DNA of 36,445 nucleotides, from the NCBI GenBank assembly GCA_944385415.1, contig CALWXC010000008.1:1-36445 (forward strand). Reading direction: 5' to 3'. Origin of the DNA: an uncultured Oscillospiraceae bacterium. Its GTDB lineage: Bacteria; Bacillota; Clostridia; Oscillospirales; Oscillospiraceae. Both the position numbers and the translations under genes were made by a program. Below are positions 7,297 to 15,598 of the stretch, piece after piece (within the stretch, counting starts at the first letter, position 1; every line of letters begins with the position of its first letter). Under the pieces are notes generated by a model that saw only the letters and a list, made by a program, of their open reading frames with translations, was not told the origin of the DNA and did no database searches.

Positions 7297-8439
7297 TCAT
7301 GGGTTGAGAATGCGGGCGGCCAGGGGCCGGTGCTGTACCATGGCCCCCTTGGGGCAGAACTCCTGACAGCAGAAGCAGCGGATACAGGCACGGCGGTCGA
7401 TGACCGGCAGTTTGTTTTTCATCGTGATGGCCTTGGCCGGGCAGACGTGGGAACATTCGCCGCAGCCGACGCAGACCGACGGCTTCACCGTGGGCCGGGG
7501 ACAGACGGCGGCCTGGATGACGGCGCCGCCCACGCGGCCCAAAAGACCGCCGCGGCCCCGGAACAGCAAGCTGCTCTGGCCCTGAATGCGCTGGTAATCG
7601 GGCACAATGAAGTCCCGCCAGCCGTCGGAGACGGTGAGCTCGTCCACCGTGGCCGGGATCATCTGCCGCTCATAGGCGGCCTCCAACGTGGGTACGTCGC
7701 TGCGGCCCAGGCCCACCAAAGCGGCACAGACCAGGTCGAGCTGGTGGGGGCTGGCCGAGGCAACGAGACAGCCCACGGGCCGGGGCGTACCGGCGGTGGG
7801 GCCGTTGCCCTCCATGCCCACAATGGCGTCGCAGATGTGGAGCACCGGTTTGACATATTCATCCAGATCAATGATCATCCGGGCGAAGTCCGCGGGGTTG
7901 GAAAACTGGAAATGGAATTCCGGCTTGCGGGTGCCGGGGATGACGCCGAAAAGGTTTTTCGCGCCGCAGGACATGGCCATCATGCCGTGGGTTTTCAGCT
8001 TGCACACGTTGATGACGGCGTCCACGGAATCCAGCCATGCCGTATAGGGAAAGCGGCGGCAGATCCGGCCTTCGGGGTACTCCACGTCCCGCTGGGAGAA
8101 ATCCTGGTTGAGTTTGGCCCCGTGCTGTTCCGTCTCATGGAGCCCGGCGGCGCTGTAGACCCGGCCCACAAAGGCGGCGGTGTAGAGGCCGCCGGGGCTG
8201 TCGCCAATGATGACCTCCGCGCCGCGCTCCGTCAGCAGATCTGAAAGAGCGCTGAGAACCACCGGATGGGTGGTACCGGCGGCGTCGGGCTTGAGAAATG
8301 TAATCAGATTGGCCTTGAGCCCCACGCGCATACCGGGGCGTACCCAGTCCAGGCCCCCCAGAGGGAACAGCAATTGTTCCAACGCCTGGCGGCACTGGGA
8401 CAGGTCATATGCAGAACAGGGGACGACAGATACATCCAT
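7297..8439 (-). CDS. DUF362 domain protein with C-terminal 2[4Fe-4S] ferredoxin domain
   Basis: About 380 residues. The N-terminal ~300 residues form a DUF362 domain (features such as GLKANLITF, IGDSPGG, NVCKLKTHGMMAMSCGAKNLFG and GMEGNGPTAGTPR). The last ~65 residues carry two cluster motifs, CVGCGECSHVCP and CIRCFCCQEFCP, which ligate two [4Fe-4S] clusters. It is probably a cytoplasmic electron-transfer protein; substrate unknown. A TTG at 8445 is possible, but the ATG at 8439 has AGGAG at better spacing and was chosen. It heads the operon and has its own promoter, divergent from the LCP gene. Confidence 0.9.
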   Translation of the reverse strand: MDVSVVPCSAYDLSQCRQALEQLLFPLGGLDWVRPGMRVGLKANLITFLKPDAAGTTHPVVLSALSDLLTERGAEVIIGDSPGGLYTAAFVGRVYSAAGLHETEQHGAKLNQDFSQRDVEYPEGRICRRFPYTAWLDSVDAVINVCKLKTHGMMAMSCGAKNLFGVIPGTRKPEFHFQFSNPADFARMIIDLDEYVKPVLHICDAIVGMEGNGPTAGTPRPVGCLVASASPHQLDLVCAALVGLGRSDVPTLEAAYERQMIPATVDELTVSDGWRDFIVPDYQRIQGQSSLLFRGRGGLLGRVGGAVIQAAVCPRPTVKPSVCVGCGECSHVCPAKAITMKNKLPVIDRRACIRCFCCQEFCPKGAMVQHRPLAARILNP

Positions 8440-8477
8440 GGCCAAAACTCCTAGTGAAATTATTCCAATTCGTTTTC

Positions 8478-8507
8478 AGTATACCACAGTCCAACCGTGT
8501 CTGTAAA
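8478..8507 (-). promoter_or_regulatory. Promoter of the DUF362 operon
   Basis: On the minus strand TTTACA (8502-8507), an 18-base spacer and TATACT (8478-8483), about 38 bases before the start codon. Confidence 0.75.
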
Positions 8508-8570
8508 GATAGTACAGTAGATTTACGCAGTAGAATTTCGACGAATTTCCCGATTTTTCAAAAAATCTCG

Positions 8571-8599
8571 TTTACACAGCCGCAATTTCGTATTAAAAT
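8571..8599 (+). promoter_or_regulatory. Promoter of the LCP gene
   Basis: TTTACA (8571-8576), a 17-base spacer and TAAAAT (8594-8599), one mismatch from consensus in each box. It is back to back with the DUF362 promoter; a small palindrome GATTTTT-CA-AAAAATC (8552-8567) lies between the two. Confidence 0.75.
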
Positions 8600-8661
8600 A
8601 GTAGACTCGGATAGCTGCCCATGGGCGCGGTCCAGGTAAAAACAGGAAAGGAAGTGGCGTT

Positions 8662-10059
8662 ATGTCCCCTTATGATTCCGGCGATCTGGACGAGATTTTG
8701 TCGGATGTCCGGCGGCTGCTGGGCGAGGACGGGGCTGACGGCGGAGACGTGCCTCCGGCAGAGCCTGCCGCACCCAGCCGCAGAGCCGTCTCCGACGAGA
8801 CGCAGCAATATACTCCCATCCATATGCCGCAGCATTCCAAACCGGTGCCGCCCTGGGAGCAGCCCGATTTTGCCGGCGAGTATTTCGGCCCCGAGAACCG
8901 GGCCCCGGTGGTCCGCAGCGCATCGGCCCGGGCGGCCCGGCCTGTGGAGACGCCCGCCGGCGGACGGAATCCCCAGCCGAAGCCTTCGGCGGCCCCGCCC
9001 CAGTCCCGCAGCGACGCCCAACGGGCGGTCCGCCGTGCCCAGGGTCCCATGTCCGCCCGGCAGATGTTCGAGGACGAGGACGACGACGAGGATGAGGAGG
9101 ACGACGAGTTGTACGAGCGCCCCAGAAAGAAACGCAAAGGCCGCTGGATCAAGCGCCTTTTCATCCTGCTGCTGATCGTTCTGGTGCTGGCGGCGCTGGT
9201 GGCTCTGGTATCCAAGCTCATCGCCACCCAGCCCGTCTACGACGGCGCGGACAGTCTGGGCGCCCGCAAGGCCGGGTCCTCCACCATTCTTCTCATCGGT
9301 ACCGACGAGGGCGGCACCCGCACCGACACATTGATGTTAATGAATGTCAATACCAGTGACAAACAGGTGTCGCTGGTGAGTATTCCCAGAGATACCCGGG
9401 TCAACGGTTCCTATTCGGTGCCCAAGATCAACGGCGTCTACGGCATCAACGGCGGCGGCGAGGAGGGCATGGAAATGCTCCAGCAGCGGGTGAAGGAATC
9501 CATTGGTTTCTGGCCCGACGGCTATATTATGGTGAATCTGGACAGCTTTGTGGACTTGGTGGATATCATGGGCGGCGTTACTTTCAACGTGCCGCAGGAT
9601 ATGTACTACAACGACCCCAGCCAGGACCTCTACATTGATTTGAAGGCCGGTGAACAGAAGCTCAACGGCACTGAGGCCATGGGGCTGGTGCGGTTCCGTT
9701 CCGGCTATGCCACGGCGGATTTGGGCCGTGTGGACGTGCAGCGGGATTTTGTCTCGGCGGCGGCCAAACAGTGGGTCAGTCCCACGCTGGTGTTCAAGAC
9801 GCCCCAGCTGGTGGCATGGCTGGGCGGCAACGTGGAGACGGATTTGAGCGTCAAGGAGCTGTCGTGGCTGGCCTGGGCCATGCTGCGCTGTGATTTGGAC
9901 AACATCCAGACGGAGACGCTGCCCGGTACGGCCACCACCATTTCCGGCGGCTCCTACTATCTGTTGGACCCCTATACGGTGCCCGATACGGTGAACCGCT
10001 GCATCAATCCCTATGAGCGGGATATCACTGTGGATGATTTGTACATCCGCGGCTATTGA
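8662..10059 (+). CDS. LytR-CpsA-Psr (LCP) family cell-wall glycopolymer ligase
   Basis: A 465-residue type II membrane protein. Residues 1-~160 are cytoplasmic and low-complexity, rich in Pro, Ala and Arg, ending in a strongly acidic run then a basic cluster (RPRKKRKGR). One membrane segment follows at ~165-188. The extracellular LCP domain (~205-360) shows the family hallmarks: LLIGTDEGGTRTDTLMLM, the arginine motif SIPRDTRV, KINGVYG, and VRFRSGYATADLGRVDVQRD. LCP proteins transfer teichoic acids or capsule polymers from lipid carriers to peptidoglycan. The ATG follows GGAAAGGAAG. The cytoplasmic tail is unusually long, and its first 20 residues contain an amphipathic DEILSDVRRLLG that could be a docking segment. 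It is the first gene of a three-gene run. Confidence 0.93.
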   Translation: MSPYDSGDLDEILSDVRRLLGEDGADGGDVPPAEPAAPSRRAVSDETQQYTPIHMPQHSKPVPPWEQPDFAGEYFGPENRAPVVRSASARAARPVETPAGGRNPQPKPSAAPPQSRSDAQRAVRRAQGPMSARQMFEDEDDDEDEEDDELYERPRKKRKGRWIKRLFILLLIVLVLAALVALVSKLIATQPVYDGADSLGARKAGSSTILLIGTDEGGTRTDTLMLMNVNTSDKQVSLVSIPRDTRVNGSYSVPKINGVYGINGGGEEGMEMLQQRVKESIGFWPDGYIMVNLDSFVDLVDIMGGVTFNVPQDMYYNDPSQDLYIDLKAGEQKLNGTEAMGLVRFRSGYATADLGRVDVQRDFVSAAAKQWVSPTLVFKTPQLVAWLGGNVETDLSVKELSWLAWAMLRCDLDNIQTETLPGTATTISGGSYYLLDPYTVPDTVNRCINPYERDITVDDLYIRGY

Positions 10060-10067
10060 GGTACAAA

Positions 10068-10643
10068 ATGGACGAATTTTACATCGATCAAACGCTGTAT
10101 CACGGGCGGCCTGCGTCGGCGGCCAACCGGCTTCCCAAGGAGATGGCCTGCTACGACCTGCTGGACCGGCTGGAAATCCCCTATGCCCGTGCTGACCACA
10201 GCCACGCCGACACCATCGCCCAGTGTGAGGCCGTGGAGCAGGTTCTGGGGGAGAAAATCTGCAAGAATCTCTTCCTCTGCAACCGGCAGAAAACGAAATT
10301 TTATTTGCTGATGCTGGACGGAGAAAAGGTGTTCAAGACCAAGGACCTGTCCAAGCAGCTGGGCGTGGCCCGGCTCAGCTTTGCCGGGGCGGAGGACATG
10401 GAGCGGTATCTGAATCTGACGCCCGGTTCCGTTACGGTGCTGGGACTGATGCACGACACGGAAAACCAGGTACAGCTGGTCATCGACAAATCCGTGGCCG
10501 AGGCAAAAAACGTCAGCTGTCACCCCTGCATCAACACGTCCACCATCTGGTTCACCATGGACGATCTGCTCCATAAGGTGCTGCCGGAGCTGCACCACGA
10601 GCCGATTTTTGTGGATTTGCCGGTGGAGGAGCCGGAAGCATGA
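10068..10643 (+). CDS. Prolyl-tRNA deacylase-like (YbaK/ProX) protein
   Basis: A 191-residue single-domain YbaK/ProRS-INS-type protein. Such stand-alone editing proteins hydrolyse mischarged aminoacyl-tRNA, mostly Ala-tRNA(Pro) in the PrdX/ProXp-ala branch. Signature stretches are DLLDRLEIPYARADHSHADTI at the N-terminus, KNLFLCNRQKTKFYLLMLDG with the conserved lysines, the SFAGAEDMERYLNLTPGSVTVLGL segment, and a C-terminal HPCINTSTIWFT. An upstream in-frame TTG exists, but ATG at 10068 has GAGGT five to six bases before it. It begins eight bases after the LCP stop and overlaps the next gene by four bases. Exact tRNA specificity is inferred from family resemblance. Confidence 0.88.
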   Translation: MDEFYIDQTLYHGRPASAANRLPKEMACYDLLDRLEIPYARADHSHADTIAQCEAVEQVLGEKICKNLFLCNRQKTKFYLLMLDGEKVFKTKDLSKQLGVARLSFAGAEDMERYLNLTPGSVTVLGLMHDTENQVQLVIDKSVAEAKNVSCHPCINTSTIWFTMDDLLHKVLPELHHEPIFVDLPVEEPEA

Positions 10644-11620
10644 GCGTCTATGTGCTGCCGTCGTTTACACCGGCCCAGCGGGAACGGCTGCGGGCTGCCG
10701 CCGGGTCCGTGCCGGTGATCTTTGCGGAGGACTGCGACGAGGAACAGCGGCGGGCGGCCTTTGGGGCTGCCACAGCCATCGTGGGAGAACCGAAGCCGGA
10801 GACGTTGGTGGACGCGCCCAATCTCCGGTGGATTCAGATGACCTGGGCCGGGGCAGACCTGTACACCAAGGCCCCGTCGTTTCCGGACAATGTTCTGGCC
10901 AGCTGCGCTACCGGCGCGTTCGGCGGTGTGATTGCGGAGTATGTCCTCGGCGTGGTGCTGTTGCGGCTTCGCCACCTGGACGCCTATGTGCGCCAGCAGG
11001 AGCGGGGAGAGTGGCGGCCCCAGCTGTCGGGAAAGGGCATCGAGGGCGCGACGGTTTTGATCGTCGGGGCCGGAGATATCGGCACGGCGGTGGCTAAACG
11101 GCTGCGGCCCTTTTTGCCCAGAGCCGTGATTGGCGTCCGGCGAACGGCCCGGCAGAAGCCCGATTGCTTTGACGAGATGTACACCATGGCGGACCTGCCC
11201 CAATTGTGGGGCCGGGCCGACGTGGTGGTGTGCGCCCTGCCCAATACGGCGGAGACCAGAGGGCTGCTGAGCCGGGAGGTGCTGCGGTCCATGAAAGATA
11301 CGGCGTTGCTGGTCAATGTAGGCCGGGGTACGCTGCTGGACCCGGACGTGCTCAATGCAGTGCTGGAATCGGGCCATCTGGCCGGGGCGGTGCTGGATGT
11401 GACCAACCCGGAACCGCTGCCGCCGGAGCATCCTCTGTGGCGGCGGGAGGATGTGCTGATTACGCCCCATGTGGCGGGCGCCAGCTTCGGGGATGTGCCG
11501 GAGACCACGGAGAAAATCGTGGAGATTGTCTGCCGGAACTTGAAAAAGTTTTTGCATGGAGAACAGCCGGATAATCTGGTGGACTTCGCCACCGGATATT
11601 GCACTCTAAACAACGCATAA
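10640..11620 (+). CDS. D-isomer specific 2-hydroxyacid dehydrogenase
   Basis: A 326-residue NAD(P)-dependent dehydrogenase that interconverts 2-oxoacids and D-2-hydroxyacids. The nucleotide-binding Rossmann motif is seen as VLIVGAGDIGTAVAKRL near residue 145. The catalytic Arg lies in NVGRGTLLD, the Glu in NPEPLPPEHPLW and the His in ITPHVAG, giving the usual Arg-Glu-His triad. The family's N-terminal split catalytic domain is short here but complete. Substrate cannot be fixed. The ATG overlaps the preceding TGA (ATGA). A perfect 21-bp hairpin terminator follows. It probably shares the LCP promoter. Confidence 0.92.
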   Translation: MSVYVLPSFTPAQRERLRAAAGSVPVIFAEDCDEEQRRAAFGAATAIVGEPKPETLVDAPNLRWIQMTWAGADLYTKAPSFPDNVLASCATGAFGGVIAEYVLGVVLLRLRHLDAYVRQQERGEWRPQLSGKGIEGATVLIVGAGDIGTAVAKRLRPFLPRAVIGVRRTARQKPDCFDEMYTMADLPQLWGRADVVVCALPNTAETRGLLSREVLRSMKDTALLVNVGRGTLLDPDVLNAVLESGHLAGAVLDVTNPEPLPPEHPLWRREDVLITPHVAGASFGDVPETTEKIVEIVCRNLKKFLHGEQPDNLVDFATGYCTLNNA

Positions 11621-11623
11621 ACC

Positions 11624-11678
11624 CAAAAACAAAAGGTTTACTCGATTTTTCAAAAACCGAGTAAACCTTTTGTTTTTG
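11624..11678. terminator. Bidirectional terminator with a perfect 21-bp stem
   Basis: The arms 11624-11644 and 11658-11678 are exact reverse complements around a 13-base loop. A/T-rich outer ends give U-tracts in both directions, so it can end both the dehydrogenase transcript and the convergent YczE-like one. The core TTTACTCGATTTTT resembles the hairpin at 19042 and the head of cassette 3. Confidence 0.9.
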
Positions 11679-11683
11679 CGTGC

Positions 11684-12334
11684 TCAGGAGACTTTCGGTG
11701 TCGTGCGGACGCACCGCTCCACAATTTTCTGGCTCCGGGGCAGGAACCACTGGACCACGGGGCCAATCAGAAACACGGCCAGCACCGTGCCCAATCCCAC
11801 GGTACCGCCCAGCACGAAGCCCACCACCATAAACACCGCGTCACACGTCATCCGGACCCACCGGAACTGGAACCGCTTCAACTTATCCGCCAGAATCACC
11901 GCCACCAGATCATTGGGACCTGTACCGGCGTCAGACCGAATTACCAGCGACATACCCGCCGCCAGAATCACACAGCCCACCACCGACGAGACCACCCGCA
12001 GCGCCATGGGCAGGGAAGCGTTGATGAAGCCCCCCAGCAGCCATGTGAACGCGTCGATAATCGGTCCGCCGCAGAACGCACAGACCACCGTACCCGGCAG
12101 CACATAGCCCCTGGTGGTCACCAGCATAATTACCATCAACGCACAGGTTACAATCACATGGGTCGTGCCGAAGGACAGCCCCACCTGCATGGAAATGCCC
12201 TGGACCAGCACCGAAAAGGGGTCCGACCCCAAATCCGACTGCAAAAACAGCGTCACGCCCAGATGGGCCACCGTCAGACCCAACAGCAGCAGCACCAGCC
12301 GGATGGCCCATTCTTTCAAAGATCGATGTTTCAT
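11684..12334 (-). CDS. YczE/YyaS/YitT-like integral membrane protein
   Basis: A 216-residue protein with about five membrane segments. The two loops LGSDPFSVLVQGIS and DAGTGPNDLVAVILADKL are characteristic of the YczE family, in which a G-[ST]-[DG]-P motif occurs in each half. The halves look like a diverged duplication. YczE-type proteins are membrane proteins of unclear role; one influences antibiotic production in Bacillus. Its ATG overlaps the stop of the upstream ABC-F gene by four bases, so expression is coupled to it. The gene ends just before the 21-bp terminator. Confidence 0.85.
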   Translation of the reverse strand: MKHRSLKEWAIRLVLLLLGLTVAHLGVTLFLQSDLGSDPFSVLVQGISMQVGLSFGTTHVIVTCALMVIMLVTTRGYVLPGTVVCAFCGGPIIDAFTWLLGGFINASLPMALRVVSSVVGCVILAAGMSLVIRSDAGTGPNDLVAVILADKLKRFQFRWVRMTCDAVFMVVGFVLGGTVGLGTVLAVFLIGPVVQWFLPRSQKIVERCVRTTPKVS

Positions 12335-14121
12335 CGGTTCCCCTCCTGCCGCTGGGCCTCAATCTGCTCGGCCAGTTCCGTCAGATAGACCCACCGTTCC
12401 GTCTTCTCGTCCAGCTGGGCCTCCAGCTGGCTTTTTTCTTCGCTCAACCGCTCCAACGCCAGATAATCCGAGGCGTTTTCCGCAATCTCCCGGTCACAGG
12501 CGGCGATTTTTTCCTCCAGCGCCGCAATGTCTGCGTCGATGGTATCATATTCCCGCTGCTCCTTGAACGAGAACTTCAATTTCTTGGGCCGGGGCTTGGG
12601 CGCTTCTTTTTTCTCCACAGCCTTTTTCTCCGGGGCTTCCGGCGCGGGCCGCGACGCGGCGTAATCGCTGTAGTTGCCCACATGGCGGGTGACCATGCCG
12701 CCTTCGCCCACATCGAGGATCTCACCGGCCAGCCGGTCCAGAAAATACCGGTCGTGGGACACGGCCAGCACCGGACCGGGGAACGTCTCCAGATAGTCCT
12801 CCAGAATGGACAGCGTCGTAATATCCAGGTCGTTGGTGGGCTCGTCCAACAGCAGCACATTGGGGGCCTGCATCAGAATGCTCAGCAGATACAGCCGCCG
12901 CCGTTCGCCGCCGGACAGCTTGCCGATTTGCCGGTACTGGACCTCCGGCGGGAACAGGAACCGCTCCAGCATCTGCGACGCCGACAGGGTGCCCTCCGAC
13001 GTGGTCACCTGACTGCCGATTTCGGAAATGCAGTCGAAGACCCGCTGGTTGGGGTCCAGATCCCGGCCCTCCTGGGTAAAATAGCCGATTTTCACCGTCT
13101 GGCCGATCTCCACTGTGCCGCTGTCCGGGGCCAGACGGCCCGCAATCATATTGAGCAGCGTGGACTTGCCTGCGCCGTTGTGGCCCACAATGCCAAGCCG
13201 GTCCTCCCGGCTGATGGACAGAGAGAAATCCGCAATGGCCACCTTGCCGTCATAGGATTTGGAAACGTGGTCCAATGCAATGATCTGCTTGCCCAACCGG
13301 CTGGCCTGGGCCGCCACCTGCACCGTGCCGTCGGCGGCCTCCTGGGTCTGGTTGACCAGAGCGTGATACCGCTCCACCCGGTCCTTGCTCTTGGTGGTTC
13401 TGGCACGGCAGCCCCGCATAATCCATTCCCGTTCCCGCCGCAGCAATGCCTGACGCTTCCGTTCCGACGCTTCCTGCATCTGGGCTTCCTGGTCCTTTAA
13501 CTCCAGATATTTGGAATAGTTGGCCTCATAGAATCGTAATTTTGCATGGGACAACTCAGCAATCTCCGTGACAACCCGTTCCAGAAAATACCGGTCGTGG
13601 GTGACCATAATCAGACCGCCCCGGATTTTTTTCAGCCGTTCCTCCAGCCACGCCGCCATGTCGGCGTCCAGATGGTTCGTCGGCTCGTCGAGAATCAGTA
13701 CATCCGCCGGGTGAATCAGCGCCGCCGCCAAGGCCACCCGCTTTTTCTGGCCGCCGGACAGGGTGCCCACTTTTTGCTCAAAATCGGTGATGCCCAGCCG
13801 GGTCAGCATGGAGCGGGCTTCGTACTCGGCCAGCTCCCGGAATTCGGCGGGCCAGGCGGCAAACACCTGCTCCATCACCGTGTGTTCCGGCTCCATATGG
13901 GGGTCCTGGGACAGATAGGACACCTGAATGTTGGGGTCCAGCGTCACCGTGCCGCTGTCCGGCTCGGCGGCCCCAGCCAGAACCCGCAGCAGCGACGACT
14001 TGCCGGTGCCGTTGATGCCGATGATGCCGATGCGGTCCCCGGCATTGAGGTGGATGGTCACATCGGTGAAAAGTTGACGGGTGCCGTAGTTCATGGACAC
14101 CTGTTCTGCGCGTAATAACAT
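12331..14121 (-). CDS. Uup-like ABC-F family ATPase
   Basis: A 596-residue soluble protein with two ABC domains and no membrane segment. Domain 1 carries GINGTGKSSLLR, TLSGGQKKRVALA and DVLILDEPTNHLD; domain 2 carries GHNGAGKSTLLN, KLSGGERRRLYLL and NVLLLDEPTNDLD. The interdomain linker (~residues 180-265) is helical and basic, as in ABC-F proteins that act in the ribosomal E site. The last ~85 residues form a coiled coil (FKEQREYDTIDADIAALEEK onward), the Uup-type C-terminal domain. The likely role is relief of stalled ribosomes or DNA/ribosome stress; an antibiotic-resistance role is less likely. ATG at 14121 follows GGAGAAG at seven bases. It heads the minus-strand pair with the YczE-like gene. 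Confidence 0.93.
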   Translation of the reverse strand: MLLRAEQVSMNYGTRQLFTDVTIHLNAGDRIGIIGINGTGKSSLLRVLAGAAEPDSGTVTLDPNIQVSYLSQDPHMEPEHTVMEQVFAAWPAEFRELAEYEARSMLTRLGITDFEQKVGTLSGGQKKRVALAAALIHPADVLILDEPTNHLDADMAAWLEERLKKIRGGLIMVTHDRYFLERVVTEIAELSHAKLRFYEANYSKYLELKDQEAQMQEASERKRQALLRREREWIMRGCRARTTKSKDRVERYHALVNQTQEAADGTVQVAAQASRLGKQIIALDHVSKSYDGKVAIADFSLSISREDRLGIVGHNGAGKSTLLNMIAGRLAPDSGTVEIGQTVKIGYFTQEGRDLDPNQRVFDCISEIGSQVTTSEGTLSASQMLERFLFPPEVQYRQIGKLSGGERRRLYLLSILMQAPNVLLLDEPTNDLDITTLSILEDYLETFPGPVLAVSHDRYFLDRLAGEILDVGEGGMVTRHVGNYSDYAASRPAPEAPEKKAVEKKEAPKPRPKKLKFSFKEQREYDTIDADIAALEEKIAACDREIAENASDYLALERLSEEKSQLEAQLDEKTERWVYLTELAEQIEAQRQEGNR

Positions 14122-14176
14122 GATGGAACTTCTCCGTTTCTGGTGATTTTCTCCATTGTATCACAGGACAGGCCCG

Positions 14177-14205
14177 TTGACCACGGGAACTTTTGCCGGT
14201 ATACT
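14177..14205 (+). promoter_or_regulatory. Promoter of the lipoprotein gene
   Basis: TTGACC (14177-14182), a 17-base spacer and TATACT (14200-14205), 63 bases before the ATG. Confidence 0.8.
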
Positions 14206-14268
14206 GGTGGGGACACGTTCGGCAAATTCCCATGGATTGCCCGACGGCGGAGGGAGGATATTCCAACC

Positions 14269-15537
14269 ATGCATCAACCTGCAAACCCCAAACGTGCCGC
14301 GGTCCGGCTGACGGCTGCGGCCCTGTCCCTTCTGCTTCTGCTGCTCCTGACCGGATGCAGTCTGTTTTCCGGTGAAAAGAGTACGGAATGGCTGGTCAAG
14401 GGGCAGTACAAACCCCTGTATCCTGCCCAAAATACCACCGACAAGCTCATGGGCTGCTTGCGGGATGGGGATTTGGAGCAGCTGTATCAGGTGTTTTCCC
14501 CGGTGGCCAAAAATCAGCAGCGGGATTTTCAGGAACGTCTGGAGGAGCTGGAGGACTTTTTCCAGGCGGAGGTGCTCTCCTGGGAGCACGGATTGGGCGG
14601 TAATCTGTCCGACGGATATATCAGCGATGGACAGGTCCGGCGCTCCCGCGACTGGACCATCGAACTGGAGACCAGGGACGGGGCGTATGAATGCGCCGCC
14701 ATCGATGTGATAGATGACGATTTTATTCCAGGCAATGTGGGATTTTACAGTCTCACTGTCTTTCCCGAGGACTTGGGGCTGCTGTGCGGCAATGGCGCGT
14801 TTTACAACGGAGCAGTCGGCAGCGGGGAGGAGCGGGCCGGTATTTTTCTCTCCTATCGGGAGGAAACCACCGATGACGCGGACATGGAACAGCTGATGGC
14901 GCTGGCGGCAGCCGGGGACGGGGACGGTATCTTTCAGCTGTTTTCCCCCTATGCCCAGGAGCACGCGGAGGACCTGCCGGGACAAATTGAAACGCTGATG
15001 ACCGTTCTGGACCGGCCGATTCTCTCCCAGGAGCTGTACGGCTGTGTGACGGAGCGGGAGTATCTTCCCGGCATGGAGGAACCGGTGGTCAAACGCCATA
15101 CCATGTATGTGCTGGAAACGGACGGAAAAACATATGTACTTCACCTGCGCGATCTGCTGGAACCGGAAAGCCGGGAGAGCTTGGGGCTTTACAGTGTGAC
15201 GTTCCATGCCGAGGAACACAGCATCGACTATAAAAACCTGGGCTGGCAGACACCGGGCGTTTTCGTCAAGCAGCTCACCGTGGACGCAGAGTTGGAGGGC
15301 ATCGAAAACAGCTTTGCCACCGTGACCCTCTCCACCAGTGTGGAAGCGGAGGTGACCTGCGACTGCGACACCGTCACGCCGAAGCAGTTGGACGCCCTCA
15401 CCTGGGAAGTCACCATTCCCATGGAGTGGGAATACTACATCTTTACGGCCGCGACGGAGACGGAATCGGTGGAACAGCCGGTCACCGTGAACTCCGACGG
15501 AAAAGTGCTTTTGTACAGCAAATACGAACTGGATTGA
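14269..15537 (+). CDS. Lipoprotein with two tandem DUF5104-like repeats
   Basis: A 422-residue secreted lipoprotein. The signal peptide ends in a lipobox LTGC with the lipidated Cys at residue 30. Two related modules follow. The first starts at KLMGCLRDGDLEQLYQVFSP and ends near GVFYNG-like FYNGAVGSGEERAGIFLS. The second starts at QLMALAAAGDGDGIFQLFSP and includes LETDGKTYVLHLRDLLEPE and YSVTFHAEEH. Both share a [KQ]LM-x(5)-GD-x(4)-[LI][YF]Q[VL]FSP core, as in DUF5104. A C-terminal beta-rich domain follows. Role unknown. ATG at 14269 has GGAGG 11 bases upstream. It lies ahead of the gluQ-type gene but with no obvious functional link. Confidence 0.85.
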   Translation: MHQPANPKRAAVRLTAAALSLLLLLLLTGCSLFSGEKSTEWLVKGQYKPLYPAQNTTDKLMGCLRDGDLEQLYQVFSPVAKNQQRDFQERLEELEDFFQAEVLSWEHGLGGNLSDGYISDGQVRRSRDWTIELETRDGAYECAAIDVIDDDFIPGNVGFYSLTVFPEDLGLLCGNGAFYNGAVGSGEERAGIFLSYREETTDDADMEQLMALAAAGDGDGIFQLFSPYAQEHAEDLPGQIETLMTVLDRPILSQELYGCVTEREYLPGMEEPVVKRHTMYVLETDGKTYVLHLRDLLEPESRESLGLYSVTFHAEEHSIDYKNLGWQTPGVFVKQLTVDAELEGIENSFATVTLSTSVEAEVTCDCDTVTPKQLDALTWEVTIPMEWEYYIFTAATETESVEQPVTVNSDGKVLLYSKYELD

Positions 15538-15598
15538 GAGTATTGCTCTTTTTGTGATGCAGGCGCGAAAAGGGGTTACATCGGATAGGAAAGGCGGA

